DNA of 64,000 nt from positions 1-64,000 of the forward strand of contig CAZMHI010000001.1 in NCBI GenBank assembly GCA_964566055.1. The letters are read 5' to 3'. Below, one piece after another: positions 43,160 through 52,162 of this stretch. Position numbers and translations under genes: made by a program. The notes beneath the pieces are model-generated. The model saw only the letters and a program-made list of their open reading frames with translations, made no database searches and was not told the origin of the DNA. How positions within the stretch are numbered: position 1 is the stretch's first letter; each line of letters starts with the position of its first letter. The stretch is from TMED23 sp964566055 (GTDB taxonomy: Bacteria > Pseudomonadota > Alphaproteobacteria > Rhodospirillales > UBA2165).

Positions 43160-43768
43160 TTGGACGAGTACGATATCACCCGCCACGATTACGGCGGTAA
43201 AGTTGAAACTGACTGCAAAAAGTTCGTCGAAGGGCTGATCGAACTGTTTGACGATCTCGCCGACTTTGCCCTCAGCCGGCTATATAAACGGCTCTATAGC
43301 ATCAATCCCGATTTCGATGTCGACAAATTGCCACAAACAGATATCGATCATTTCAAACTCACCTGGTATGTCGCCCTCGCCGAACTGATGTTTTTCAGCA
43401 TGTCTGATCAAGCCAAGCTCGAAGACGTTAAAGAAGAGTTTTATGATGAAATGGAACTGAGCGCAGCGGAACGCAAAGCGGCACCGTTTCTCATCGAAGC
43501 CCGTGCAGCAATCCCCAATATCATTGCCCGCAACAGTGATTTTGTTGAACGCGGTATCGTCAACGCACCGATGAGCAACCGCGAAGAAGATTCGCCGCGC
43601 AACCGCGGACTCGGCCCGGAGCTGGCCGGCATCATCTTAGAAACGTCTTTTGCCACCAACCCCATGGTCGGGCCGGCCTATGAAGATATCCTGGAAACTT
43701 TTGAGCTGGAATTCAACAATGCCTATGGGCATTGCTCAATCGCTTGCGCCACTTTCACCATCGTCTGA
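43160..43768 (+). CDS. Conserved-looking hypothetical protein
   Basis: 202 acidic, largely helical residues (KKFVEGLIELFDDLADFALSRLYKRLY; FKLTWYVALAELMFFSMSD). The start is TTG, supported by AGGAG 7 bases upstream (43148-43152). It contains no membrane span and no motif that I recognise; the C-terminus has CSIACATF. The 3' end overlaps the convergent response regulator gene by 33 bases. It may be cotranscribed with the VOC protein 81 bases upstream. Confidence 0.6.
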   Translation: MDEYDITRHDYGGKVETDCKKFVEGLIELFDDLADFALSRLYKRLYSINPDFDVDKLPQTDIDHFKLTWYVALAELMFFSMSDQAKLEDVKEEFYDEMELSAAERKAAPFLIEARAAIPNIIARNSDFVERGIVNAPMSNREEDSPRNRGLGPELAGIILETSFATNPMVGPAYEDILETFELEFNNAYGHCSIACATFTIV

Positions 43769-44452
43769 TGGCTCAATTTTTCTTACCACGACAATTTTGA
43801 ACTCGCCGATATCAACGAGATCACTTAACCGGCCAATCGAAGCTGCAGATACCGACATACCCGTTGCCAGCAGCAGGGTTCCGGTCGAAGAAACCACATC
43901 CATGGCAATGATGTCGCCAACGATCAATTTGTCGACCGTTTTTTCGACCATGGTTTCAGGATCAAATACCTGTCCTGCTTCGGCCTCTGGCTCTGTCAGC
44001 AGTTCAACGGCGTCATAATAATCCGCATTTTTAATCATTTGCGGCACATCAAAACAGCGTTGAATTTTTGCTGCAAAGGCTTCTGGTCCAATTGGCTTTT
44101 TGACGAAGGCATCAACATCCAAAGCCATCGCGGTGGCAAACACTTTGGTATCCGAATCCCCAGTGAGCATTATGACCGGTAAATCCCGCCGGATATCGGG
44201 GTCACTGCCACTACGGACAATTTTGAGAAATTCCAAGCCATTCACGGGCTCCATTTGATAGTCACAGATTACAATATCAGCTTTATATTTCCGTAATAAA
44301 TTAAGCGCTTCCTGACCGTCTGCAGCGTCAACGATTTCAGCAACCGACATTTGACCAAGCATACGCCGTACTAAGCGGCGCACAAAGATCTCATCGTCAA
44401 CAACAAGAACGTGCGCTTGCCAAAATATTTTTTCCTGGGGAGCATCAGCCAC
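43736..44452 (-). CDS. Response regulator with C-terminal HD-GYP-associated-like domain
   Basis: 238 residues. The receiver (about 14-135) has VLVVDDE, phospho-acceptor Asp in IVICDYQMEP (about 62), T in MLTGDSD and K in FVKKPIGPEAF. The remaining 100 residues (VEKTVDKLIVGDIIAMDVVSSTGTLLLATGMSVSAASIGRL) resemble the short module that precedes HD-GYP domains in c-di-GMP enzymes, but no HD-GYP follows. No DNA-binding domain is visible, so the output is probably a protein contact. No histidine kinase is adjacent. Confidence 0.75.
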   Translation of the reverse strand: MADAPQEKIFWQAHVLVVDDEIFVRRLVRRMLGQMSVAEIVDAADGQEALNLLRKYKADIVICDYQMEPVNGLEFLKIVRSGSDPDIRRDLPVIMLTGDSDTKVFATAMALDVDAFVKKPIGPEAFAAKIQRCFDVPQMIKNADYYDAVELLTEPEAEAGQVFDPETMVEKTVDKLIVGDIIAMDVVSSTGTLLLATGMSVSAASIGRLSDLVDIGEFKIVVVRKIEPSDDGESGASD

Positions 44453-44510
44453 TATTAATTGTCCATCAATTTATTTCAACTAATGGACCTTAGTAAATGC
44501 CTGGGGATTG

Positions 44511-45449
44511 TTAAACAAAAAATGTATTGCGAATGGCGATATAGGCCATGGCGATACCGATCACCAGAAACAGATAGGCGATACTTTTTTCCATGGCGCG
44601 CTGGGAGACTTTGCCTTGCAGACGCGGGCCGATCTGACCCCCAATGATAACGGCCGGTATCGTGTAAACGACCACGTTCCAGGGAACCGCATTGAATCCG
44701 CCCTCCGCTATTAAGGCTGATATCTGTGTAAACGAAGCAGCAGCCACAACAACAATAACCGTAAACACCGATGTTGCAGCGGCTACTGGGATCGGCACTT
44801 TATTGGCTTTCACTAATTGCGGCATCACCACTTCACCAATGCCAACGCCCAACAGACCGGTTAAAAACCCGCCAATGCCGGTTGCAAAGACACCTTTGCC
44901 CTGACGTGGCGCTTTAAAGGTATAGGTCGTACCGTCGGCTCCGGTGATTGAGCGCATTTCCCGGCCATCTTCACCAGCCGCTGCTGCCCCAACCGAGTCG
45001 GCTACGGGTTCGCCTTCCGAGGAGGCTGCTTGTTTGGGTTCATGGACTTTGATGATGACGTAGGACAACACCAGCATAAGAACGGCATAACTGCCGCGCA
45101 ATACTTCCTCATATTCATTCAGCACGTTTAATAGAATGGCGCCGACAATGCCGATCGGCACGCCAACCAGAATAAACGGCACGGCGCTTTTAAAATCGAT
45201 CAGTTTTTTACGGTAATAACCGACAAATCCGGAAGAAAAGCCAAAAACTTCGGTCAGCAGCGCCACACCGATGGCGGCGGCTATGCTTTCAAATGGATAT
45301 TCGGGACCGAGCAAGGGGAAAATTATCATGAAAATAGGCGCGAACATGGCGGCTCCACCGATGCCGCTCAGCATCGCCGTCGTCGCAACGCACATGGCGA
45401 TCGGGAACATAAACCAGTAGAGCGTCCAATCAAACTGCGCTAAATCCAT
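44511..45449 (-). CDS. TauE/SafE-family sulfite exporter-like permease
   Basis: 312 residues, about eight hydrophobic segments in two repeats. AMLSGIGGAAMFAPIFMIIFPLLG (about 24-47) and GGFLTGLLGVGIGEVVMPQLV (about 193-213) are the paired TauE signatures. A soluble loop of about 45 residues (about 145-190) separates the halves, longer than usual. Members export sulfite or organosulfur anions. Sulfite reductase genes in this window (52466-54599) make a sulfur role plausible but they are not adjacent. Confidence 0.85.
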   Translation of the reverse strand: MDLAQFDWTLYWFMFPIAMCVATTAMLSGIGGAAMFAPIFMIIFPLLGPEYPFESIAAAIGVALLTEVFGFSSGFVGYYRKKLIDFKSAVPFILVGVPIGIVGAILLNVLNEYEEVLRGSYAVLMLVLSYVIIKVHEPKQAASSEGEPVADSVGAAAAGEDGREMRSITGADGTTYTFKAPRQGKGVFATGIGGFLTGLLGVGIGEVVMPQLVKANKVPIPVAAATSVFTVIVVVAAASFTQISALIAEGGFNAVPWNVVVYTIPAVIIGGQIGPRLQGKVSQRAMEKSIAYLFLVIGIAMAYIAIRNTFFV

Positions 45450-45573
45450 GTGAGATTTGTCCTGAAGCTGTTAGGAACCTAGTTAGAAGAATATTCAAAT
45501 TTGTCGCGGCAACCTAGCGTGACCAAGCCGTGGCTGCAATCAACATCTCCTCACAATCACGATAGCAATGGGA

Positions 45574-46680
45574 TCAGAACGTCACCACCGAGCGGATCGA
45601 TTCGCCTTCATGCATCAGATGAAAGCCTTCATTGATCTCTTCCAGCGGCAGGGTATGGGTGATCAAATCATCGATATTGATCTTACCGTCCATGTACCAA
45701 TCGACAATTTTCGGCACATCGGTGCGGCCCTTGGCGCCACCAAAGGCCGTACCCCGCCAGACCCGACCGGTTACCAGCTGGAACGGCCGGGTTGAGATTT
45801 CCTGACCCGCGCCAGCCACACCAATGATGATACTTTCACCCCAGCCCTTGTGACAGCATTCAAGGGCTTGGCGCATCACTTCGGTATTACCGATACATTC
45901 AAAACTGTAATCAGCCCCGCCTTTGGTGAGGTCGACGATGTCATCCACAATGGTATTAGTCTTGGAGGCATCGATAAAATCGGTCATGCCAAATTTTTCG
46001 GCCAGAGCCCGCTTGCCCGGATTGAGATCAACCCCGACGATTTTATCGGCACCCACCATGCGCGCCCCTTGGATAACATTGAGGCCAATACCGCCGAGCC
46101 CAAAGACCACGACATTGGCGCCGGCCTCAACCTTGGCCGTGTTCATCACTGCCCCAATGCCGGTGGTAACACCGCAGCCAATATAGCAGACTTTATCAAA
46201 GGGCGCGTCTTCCCGAATTTTTGCCAGCGCGATTTCCGGCACCACCGTGTAATTGGCAAAAGTAGAGGTGCCCATATAGTGAAAGACCGGCTCGCCATCC
46301 AAGGAGAACCGGCTGGAGCCATCCGGCATCAGACCCTGGCCTTGGGTTTCGCGCACGGCCTGGCAGAGATTGGTCTTGCCCGAAGTGCAGTATTCGCATT
46401 CGCGGCACTCCGGCGTATAGAGCGGGATCACATGATCGCCTTCTTTCAAGGACGTCACGCCAGCACCAACTTCGACCACAACGCCTGCCCCTTCATGGCC
46501 CAAGATCGCCGGGAACAGCCCTTCCGGGTCTTCACCCGACAGCGTAAAGGCATCAGTGTGGCAAATGCCGGAGGCCTTGATCTCGACCAGCACTTCACCG
46601 TCACGCGGGCCTTCGAGTTGCACTGTTTCGATGCTGAGCGGATCGCCGGCTTTAAAAGCAACAGCGGCTTTGACGTCCAT
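45574..46680 (-). CDS. frmA: S-(hydroxymethyl)glutathione dehydrogenase (class III alcohol dehydrogenase)
   Basis: 368 residues, the full length of the family. ASGICHTDAFTLSGEDPEG (about 42-60) supplies the catalytic zinc Cys, GHEGAGVVVEVG the His, CRECEYCTSGKTNLC (about 95-109) the structural zinc cysteines, and FGLGGIGLNVIQGARMVGA the NAD site. It oxidises the glutathione adduct of formaldehyde. S-formylglutathione hydrolase is not next to it. The gene stands alone between the ABC efflux operon and TauE. Confidence 0.93.
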   Translation of the reverse strand: MDVKAAVAFKAGDPLSIETVQLEGPRDGEVLVEIKASGICHTDAFTLSGEDPEGLFPAILGHEGAGVVVEVGAGVTSLKEGDHVIPLYTPECRECEYCTSGKTNLCQAVRETQGQGLMPDGSSRFSLDGEPVFHYMGTSTFANYTVVPEIALAKIREDAPFDKVCYIGCGVTTGIGAVMNTAKVEAGANVVVFGLGGIGLNVIQGARMVGADKIVGVDLNPGKRALAEKFGMTDFIDASKTNTIVDDIVDLTKGGADYSFECIGNTEVMRQALECCHKGWGESIIIGVAGAGQEISTRPFQLVTGRVWRGTAFGGAKGRTDVPKIVDWYMDGKINIDDLITHTLPLEEINEGFHLMHEGESIRSVVTF

Positions 46681-46717
46681 GATGACCTCCCCGAGTAAAT
46701 CTTAGTTATTTTATGAT

Positions 46718-47950
46718 TTATTCGTAGCGAAGGGCTTCTATCGGGTCAAGCCGGGCCGCCTTGCGGGCGGGGTAAAAGCCGAAGAAAACACCGACAGCGG
46801 CGGCGAAGCCGAAGGCCAGGAACACTGAATTTATTTGAATGATGGCGGGCCAGCCGCCAAGCTCAGCGATCAGAACCGAGCCTGAAAGACCCAGCGCAAC
46901 CCCGATTGCGCCGCCTATCAGCGAAAGCGTCACCGCCTCGATCAAAAATTGCAGCAGGATGTCTTTGCCGCGGGCGCCAATGGCCATGCGGAGGCCAATC
47001 TCCCGGGTACGCTCGGTTACAGAGACCAGCATAATGTTCATAATGCCGATGCCGCCGACAATCAGTGACACCGAAGCAACCGCCGCCAGCAAGAGCGTCA
47101 TCACTCTGGATGAATCGGCGCGGGCCTGCAATATCTGCGAGAGATTGCGGACAAAAAAGTCGTCGGGTTGGCCCGGCTGGATACGGTGACGCTGGCGCAA
47201 AAGCTCGGTCATTGAGCGCACACTCTCTTCGACGCCGTCCGCGGTATAGGATTTTACGAACATGACATTTACCAGCTTGCCTTTGAGCCGCCTGCCGCCA
47301 AGCAGACGTTTCTTAGCTGTCGACAAGGGCACCACGACCGTATCATCCTGGTCAGTTCCCAACGGTGTTTCTCCTTTCGGCTCCAAGGTGCCGATAATTC
47401 TAAACGGCACCCGCTTGATACGAATGGTCTCGCCCACCGGGTTGACAACCATATCCATATTTTCGATCACCGTCTCGCCAACCAGGGCAACTTTGGCGGC
47501 GGCTTTGACTTCTTCGTTCGTGAACCAGCGCCCGTCTTTCATCTGCCACTCTTTAGCAACTTGATATTCAGGGGTGACGCCATAGATCACCGTCGACCAA
47601 TTTTGATTGCCATATATAAGTTGACCACTGCCGCGGACCATCGGCGCCGCCGCCATCACCGTATCTATTTCATTTTGGATGGCGATGGCATCATCTTCAG
47701 TGATGGTTGGCCGGGAGCCGCGTGCGCCTCGAGCTCCGCTGGATGTCGTCGTCCCCGGCACTACGATAACCAGGTTTGAGCCGAGGCTCTTAATCAGATT
47801 GTCGACTTTGGATTGGGCGCCGGCGCCAACGGCGATCATGATAATCACGGCCGCCACACCAATAATGATACCGAGTGCGGTTAAGACGCTCCTCAGAACA
47901 TTGACCCGAATGGCGCCGAGCGCTGAATAAACTGAATCCATATAGGTCAT
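46718..47950 (-). CDS. MacB-like ABC transporter permease (FtsX fold)
   Basis: 410 residues. One N-terminal span (LRSVLTALGIIIGVAAVIIMIAVG, about 18-41), a large periplasmic MacB_PCD domain (about 50-250) and three C-terminal spans (SRVMTLLLAAVASVSLIVGGIGIMNIMLVSVTERTREIGLRMAIGA) with the ERTREIG signature. The ATPase is a separate polypeptide whose stop overlaps this start by 4 bases. With the MacA-type adaptor it should form a tripartite efflux pump needing a TolC-like channel encoded elsewhere. Confidence 0.9.
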   Translation of the reverse strand: MTYMDSVYSALGAIRVNVLRSVLTALGIIIGVAAVIIMIAVGAGAQSKVDNLIKSLGSNLVIVVPGTTTSSGARGARGSRPTITEDDAIAIQNEIDTVMAAAPMVRGSGQLIYGNQNWSTVIYGVTPEYQVAKEWQMKDGRWFTNEEVKAAAKVALVGETVIENMDMVVNPVGETIRIKRVPFRIIGTLEPKGETPLGTDQDDTVVVPLSTAKKRLLGGRRLKGKLVNVMFVKSYTADGVEESVRSMTELLRQRHRIQPGQPDDFFVRNLSQILQARADSSRVMTLLLAAVASVSLIVGGIGIMNIMLVSVTERTREIGLRMAIGARGKDILLQFLIEAVTLSLIGGAIGVALGLSGSVLIAELGGWPAIIQINSVFLAFGFAAAVGVFFGFYPARKAARLDPIEALRYE

Positions 47951-48693
47951 TCGGCGGCCTCGGCGGGTTTGAAATCGGCCAGCAGTTTTTCTGCATCGGC
48001 GCGTTCGGAATTGAGCTCTTCCTTGATCACCCTGCCATCCTGAAAGCGTAAAATTCGGCGGGCGAAATGAGCGACATCGGCTTCATGGGTGACGATGATC
48101 ACCGTCATACCGCTGTCATTGAGCTTTTGGAACAGCGCCATGATCTCTATGCCGGTGCGAGTATCGAGGGCACCGGTCGGCTCGTCGGCCAAGATCAGCG
48201 AGGGATCGTTAACCAGAGCCCGGGCAATGGCGACACGCTGCTGCTGACCACCGGAAAGCTGTGACGGCTGGTGATCCATACGATCCTGTAGGCCAACCTC
48301 GGAGAGCACACGCTCGGCGGCAGCCTGCCGTTCTGCTCTGGTCGCACCACCATACATCAGCGGCAGTTGCACGTTTTCAAAAGCCGAGGTCCGTGCCAGC
48401 AGATTAAAATTTTGGAAGACAAAACCGATTTTGGAGTTGCGGATTTCCGCCAGCTCATCCGACGTGAGCTCCGAGACATCCACACCGTCAAAGTAAAACT
48501 GACCAGAACTCGGTGTATCGAGGCAGCCAATAAGGTTCATGGCCGTCGATTTTCCGGAGCCCGATGGCCCCATAATGGCTAGAAATTCGCCTTCCTGAAT
48601 TTCGATGGAAACTTCTTGAAGCGCATGCACGACATTGTCACCAAGGTGATATTCCTTGGATAAGTCGACGGTTTTTATGAGCTCACTGGTCAT
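47947..48693 (-). CDS. MacB/LolD-type ABC transporter ATP-binding protein
   Basis: 248 residues. Walker A GPSGSGKST (about 41-49), signature LSGGQQQRVAIARAL (about 146-160), Walker B LILADEPTGALD (about 166-177) and the switch His in VTHEADVA. It powers the MacB-type permease downstream and is coupled to it by a 4-base overlap; the gap to the adaptor gene upstream is 4 bases. Three genes of one pump. Confidence 0.93.
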   Translation of the reverse strand: MTSELIKTVDLSKEYHLGDNVVHALQEVSIEIQEGEFLAIMGPSGSGKSTAMNLIGCLDTPSSGQFYFDGVDVSELTSDELAEIRNSKIGFVFQNFNLLARTSAFENVQLPLMYGGATRAERQAAAERVLSEVGLQDRMDHQPSQLSGGQQQRVAIARALVNDPSLILADEPTGALDTRTGIEIMALFQKLNDSGMTVIIVTHEADVAHFARRILRFQDGRVIKEELNSERADAEKLLADFKPAEAAE

Positions 48694-48697
48694 TTGC

Positions 48698-50347
48698 CTA
48701 GCCGCTGGTATCCGGCCGCTTAGTGCTGAGAATTATCTGCTGGCCTTCTTTTAAGTCGCCCCGCACCATTTCGGTGGAAGAACCATCGCCAACACCGATC
48801 ATCACATCGATCTGTTTGGGCTTGCCATCTTCCAGTATCCAAACCCTGCCTGGTGTCGCTGGATTGGAACGACGCTCGGCAATCATCAAACGGTATTTCA
48901 CTTTTTGCTCAGGCGTTAAAATCGTCATGATGCGTTTCGAGTTTTCCTGGCGTAATTTCTGTACGGCGTCACGGAAGCCAGGACCACGTCCGCCTTGGGC
49001 CATGGTGCGAATACGCTGGATCATCTGGCGGCCAAAATCCCGCACCTGTTGCTGCTGATCCTCTGTCAGGCCGACTTTTTCGACCAGCCGTTTCATGCGC
49101 GCTTGAGCCGCCTTCCGCCGTGCTTCACGATTGGGTGGCCCGCCTCTAGCCCCGCCACCGGGAGGACCGCCAAAGCCGCTGGGACCACCTGGGCCACGCG
49201 CTGCGACGGGTTTCGGCGCCATGCCGGGGGGCACGAAACGCAAAGACCGGTTGGGCAATTTTAAGACATTGCGGCGGTCACTGACTTGCACCTGCACATT
49301 GGCGGTCATGCCGGGCAGGAGTTTCAGATCAGCATTATTGGCGGCGATAACGACCGTATAGGTCACCACATTCTGCACCGTCTGCGGTTTTTTACGCACT
49401 TGATTAACGATGCCTTTGAATTCCTGACCGGGAAAGGAATCGACACCGAACGTGGCGGTTTGGCCCGGTCTGATCTGGCCGATATCCGCTTCATCGATGT
49501 TGGTTTCAACCTGCATCTTGCGGAGATCCTGAGCAATCGTAAACAGGATCGGGGCCTGCAAAGAGGCCGCAACGGTTTGGCCGACATCGACGTCCCGGCC
49601 GATAACCACGCCATCGACCGGTGAACGGATAAAAGTGTTGTTTAAATTGACCTTGGCAATATTGAGAGCGGCAGCTTTCTGATCAACCTGAGCCGAGGCA
49701 TGCAGAACTTCGGCTTCAGCCATTTTTACCTGCGCCTTGCGGGCTTCAACAGTCGAACGTTGCGCCAATAATTGGGATTTTGCAGCGTTTACCTGTGCGG
49801 CTGCAGCCTGCCAGGAAGCGCGCGCTTTATCGACGGCACTGACGGCAACCACACCTTTTTTACGCAGCGCCTGTTTGCGGCCAAATTCCTGCTTGAGATC
49901 GGCGGCATTGACTTTCGTGCGGGCAACATCGGCGCCGGCGGCGGCTAAAACTGAGCTGGCATTGGCTTGATTGGCCTGAGCTTGAGCGACTGCCGCCTGC
50001 TTGGTCGCTACGGAAGCTTTGGCCACTGCAAGCTCGGCTTCGGCCTGCTTGACCCGCGCTTCAAAGCTTTCCGGATCAATGCGGGCGATGACCTGACCGG
50101 CTTTGACATCCGAGTTAAAATCTACCGTCAGTTCCGATATCTGGCCGGATATTTCAGAGCCGACTTCAACCGTGACGACCGCATTCAGCTCACCCGAGGC
50201 GGAAACTGATTTAATGATATTGCCGCGCTCAATTTTGGCCAGCCGGTAACCAACTTCTGTATTTTCCTGGCCATTCCAGTAATAGGCGCCGATTGCCAGC
50301 AAGCCGGCAACACCGAGACTGAAAAATATGGGGGATTTGCGCATCAC
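48698..50347 (-). CDS. MacA-like periplasmic adaptor with internal Spy/CpxP-like insert
   Basis: 549 residues, much longer than the usual 370-400. The N-terminal anchor, biotinyl-lipoyl halves (VEVGSEISGQISELTVDFNSDVKAGQVIARID; FIRSPVDGVVIGRDVDVGQTV), a long Ala-rich coiled coil (about 80-210) and the beta-barrel part are normal. Residues about 370-498 (DNA 48850-49240) are extra: a Gly/Pro linker, then helices with LTEDQ and LTPEQ, the LTxxQ pattern of Spy/CpxP/CnrX sensors. The chain then resumes the terminal strand domain (GRVWILEDGKPKQIDVMIGVGDG). The preceding gene encodes a separate Spy/CnrX-like protein. Confidence 0.88.
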   Translation of the reverse strand: MMRKSPIFFSLGVAGLLAIGAYYWNGQENTEVGYRLAKIERGNIIKSVSASGELNAVVTVEVGSEISGQISELTVDFNSDVKAGQVIARIDPESFEARVKQAEAELAVAKASVATKQAAVAQAQANQANASSVLAAAGADVARTKVNAADLKQEFGRKQALRKKGVVAVSAVDKARASWQAAAAQVNAAKSQLLAQRSTVEARKAQVKMAEAEVLHASAQVDQKAAALNIAKVNLNNTFIRSPVDGVVIGRDVDVGQTVAASLQAPILFTIAQDLRKMQVETNIDEADIGQIRPGQTATFGVDSFPGQEFKGIVNQVRKKPQTVQNVVTYTVVIAANNADLKLLPGMTANVQVQVSDRRNVLKLPNRSLRFVPPGMAPKPVAARGPGGPSGFGGPPGGGARGGPPNREARRKAAQARMKRLVEKVGLTEDQQQQVRDFGRQMIQRIRTMAQGGRGPGFRDAVQKLRQENSKRIMTILTPEQKVKYRLMIAERRSNPATPGRVWILEDGKPKQIDVMIGVGDGSSTEMVRGDLKEGQQIILSTKRPDTSG

Positions 50348-50375
50348 TCTCTACTCTATACTGGGAATTGTCTGG

Positions 50376-50894
50376 CTATTTAGCTTGCTGATTTTCTTTT
50401 TGGCGCTCAAGCCGTCTTTGACGGCGGCGCTCAAAGCGGGCCCGGCGGCGTTCCCGCCATTCAGCGGCTGACTGCACCAATTTCTTGCGCTGATCAGATG
50501 TTAACTTACTTGAAAATTCAGCCATCATATCGTTCATCGCCGATTGCCCGATTTGCAGATTACTCTGCAAAGCGCCGAGGGCATTGCGAAGTTCTGCCTG
50601 ATCAAAAGGCTCTTTCGCCATGGCTGCCGTGACATTTTCAAAAAGTTCTGCCCGGGCGCCGCGATTGCCTCGAAAGCTATCTCGGCGTTCGCGAAATAGC
50701 TGCCGCATCATCGGGCGAACTTCGTCACCCAACACCCGGCGCGCCCAGGGCATCGAATAAACAGTACCGCGAAAACCGTGACCACGATGTCCTTTAAAAT
50801 ACTTATCAGCGACAATCAGCCCGCCTAAAAAAACGTTCAAAGCAAGCGAGATAAAAAAGATGATGGCCCAGCGGCGGGACGTCAATTTAGTCAT
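50376..50894 (-). CDS. Membrane-anchored periplasmic sensor of the Spy/CnrX heavy-metal type
   Basis: 172 residues: one N-terminal membrane anchor (WAIIFFISLALNVFLGGLIVA, about 9-29), then a helical periplasmic domain with RRDSFRGNRGARAELFENVTAAMAKEPFDQAELRNALGALQ and the LTSDQRKKL motif near 130, ending in a long Arg/Gln-rich tail. This matches the heavy-metal-resistance/CnrX-like group, which watches metals or misfolded envelope proteins. Its start overlaps the anti-sigma stop by one base, so it most likely sets the anti-sigma factor's activity, as CnrX does for CnrYH (inference). Confidence 0.8.
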   Translation of the reverse strand: MTKLTSRRWAIIFFISLALNVFLGGLIVADKYFKGHRGHGFRGTVYSMPWARRVLGDEVRPMMRQLFRERRDSFRGNRGARAELFENVTAAMAKEPFDQAELRNALGALQSNLQIGQSAMNDMMAEFSSKLTSDQRKKLVQSAAEWRERRRARFERRRQRRLERQKENQQAK

Positions 50895-51283
50895 TAGAGA
50901 TCCTCCAACTGGCCTTCGGCCTCGGCTGAATAAGCCACTATATCTTCGGTCAAAGCTTCATCTGCATCCGGCACACCGTTGGTGGATAACGGATCAGTTA
51001 CGCCAAACATAACGCCGAACATTGCCGCCGCCACGAGGCCGGCTGCCGGCCGCCAGATCGCGCCAAACGGCCACAGATATTCAACCAGTTCAGTCAAATC
51101 TGACTTAAACCTGTTACCACTGCTGAAGCCACCGGCACTTTTGCCTAATTGACCTGATGGCGCAGCCCTTAGAATTTCGGCTTTCAGTTCAGGTGTCGCC
51201 CGTTCTGGCTCAAGTTGATCAAACAGATTTTGGACAAACTCAAAATCCTCCTGATCACTATATTTGGGATCATCCACCATCAT
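50894..51283 (-). CDS. Putative transmembrane anti-sigma factor
   Basis: 129 residues. An acidic cytosolic start (DFEFVQNLFDQLEPERATPELKAEILRAAP) is followed by one membrane span (RPAAGLVAAAMFGVMFGV, about 77-94) and a 35-residue periplasmic tail. There is no HxxxCxxC zinc motif. Identity comes mostly from position: its start overlaps the sigma factor stop by 4 bases and its stop touches the sensor start, the usual sigma-antisigma-sensor chain. Confidence 0.75.
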   Translation of the reverse strand: MMVDDPKYSDQEDFEFVQNLFDQLEPERATPELKAEILRAAPSGQLGKSAGGFSSGNRFKSDLTELVEYLWPFGAIWRPAAGLVAAAMFGVMFGVTDPLSTNGVPDADEALTEDIVAYSAEAEGQLEDL

Positions 51284-51846
51284 ACATCTCCTTCTAGTTC
51301 AGGGCGCAAATCCTCAAGTAATTTACGTAACCCCCGACGTCCTCGCGACAACAGCGATTCTACCGCTTCGACGCTAATTTCCATAATTTCCGCGGTCTCG
51401 ATATTGCTGAGACCTTCCTGGTGTGCAAATACAATAGCCGCGCGCTGGCGTTCCGGTAATTGCTTGATCGCCTCATTCACTGCAGTCGACACTTGGACCT
51501 GGTGCAGAGACCGGGCGGGATTCTCAAATGGGTCCGCTGGCTCGGCGATGGCTTCTATATCTACAGTCTTTTTCTTACGTAGCCGATCAATACATTGGTT
51601 GTAGGTAACCCGCTGCAACCAATGGATAACCGGTTTCTCAGCCCGCCATTTATCAAGATTACGCCATAATCTTAAAAAAGCTTCCTGAGCAACATCTTCC
51701 GCTTCGGCGCGGTCGCCAAGCAGACGATAGCCATAATTTACAATTCGATCCAAATGCTGATCCACCAATACTCGAGCCGCCGCAGAATCACCATTTTTGA
51801 TTCTACCTAATAAATCCGCGTCAGATTCAGGTGTTGGGTTATTCAT
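51280..51846 (-). CDS. RNA polymerase ECF sigma factor
   Basis: 188 residues. Region 2 (DRIVNYGYRLLGDRAEAEDVAQEAFLRLWRNLDKW, about 29-63) and region 4 (LPERQRAAIVFAHQEGLSNIETAEIMEISVEAVESLLSRGRRGLRKLL, about 125-172) are complete. It heads the chain anti-sigma, sensor, MacA, ATPase, MacB, and would direct transcription of that operon when released. A GAAC-N16-CGTT pair just upstream could be its own promoter, though it would leave almost no leader. Confidence 0.9.
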   Translation of the reverse strand: MNNPTPESDADLLGRIKNGDSAAARVLVDQHLDRIVNYGYRLLGDRAEAEDVAQEAFLRLWRNLDKWRAEKPVIHWLQRVTYNQCIDRLRKKKTVDIEAIAEPADPFENPARSLHQVQVSTAVNEAIKQLPERQRAAIVFAHQEGLSNIETAEIMEISVEAVESLLSRGRRGLRKLLEDLRPELEGDV

Positions 51847-52162
51847 GTAATAAACGGTTCGCCCGAGCTTTGGTTCACCGCTACTATATCCACCTGATTT
51901 GCCGGGTCGACAATCATTTTCCGGAAGTGCACAACTATTTGCTCTAATCTGCTGTTATCCCTCTCCAAAATAATAAGCACCAAATCTGCCTCTATAACGG
52001 CCAATCGCCTAAATTCCGTCGGTTCTTGTTGAATTTAATTTAATCTAGTGAATTTTAATAACAATTATTTTATGTGTTTATTTTATTATTTACATTTAAT
52101 TTTGAGTAATATATATTTTCAGCATAAACGTTGTGTAATTTATAGAATAAAAAGGTGTATAA
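51847..52162. other. AT-rich divergent intergenic region with a possible ECF promoter
   Basis: The 316 bases between the divergent sigma operon and the sulfite reductase operon hold no gene. On the minus strand GAAC (51876-51873) and CGTT (51856-51853) are 16 bases apart, similar to ECF -35/-10 pairs; transcription would begin at or next to the sigma ATG. The part from about 52010 is strongly AT-rich and probably holds the promoter of the DUF2849 gene, but no single box stands out. Confidence 0.35.

Noticed and set aside
45850..46698. Long open frame opposite the formaldehyde dehydrogenase gene
   Set aside because: It is an antisense shadow of frmA, with no domain pattern and a low-complexity, His-rich translation.
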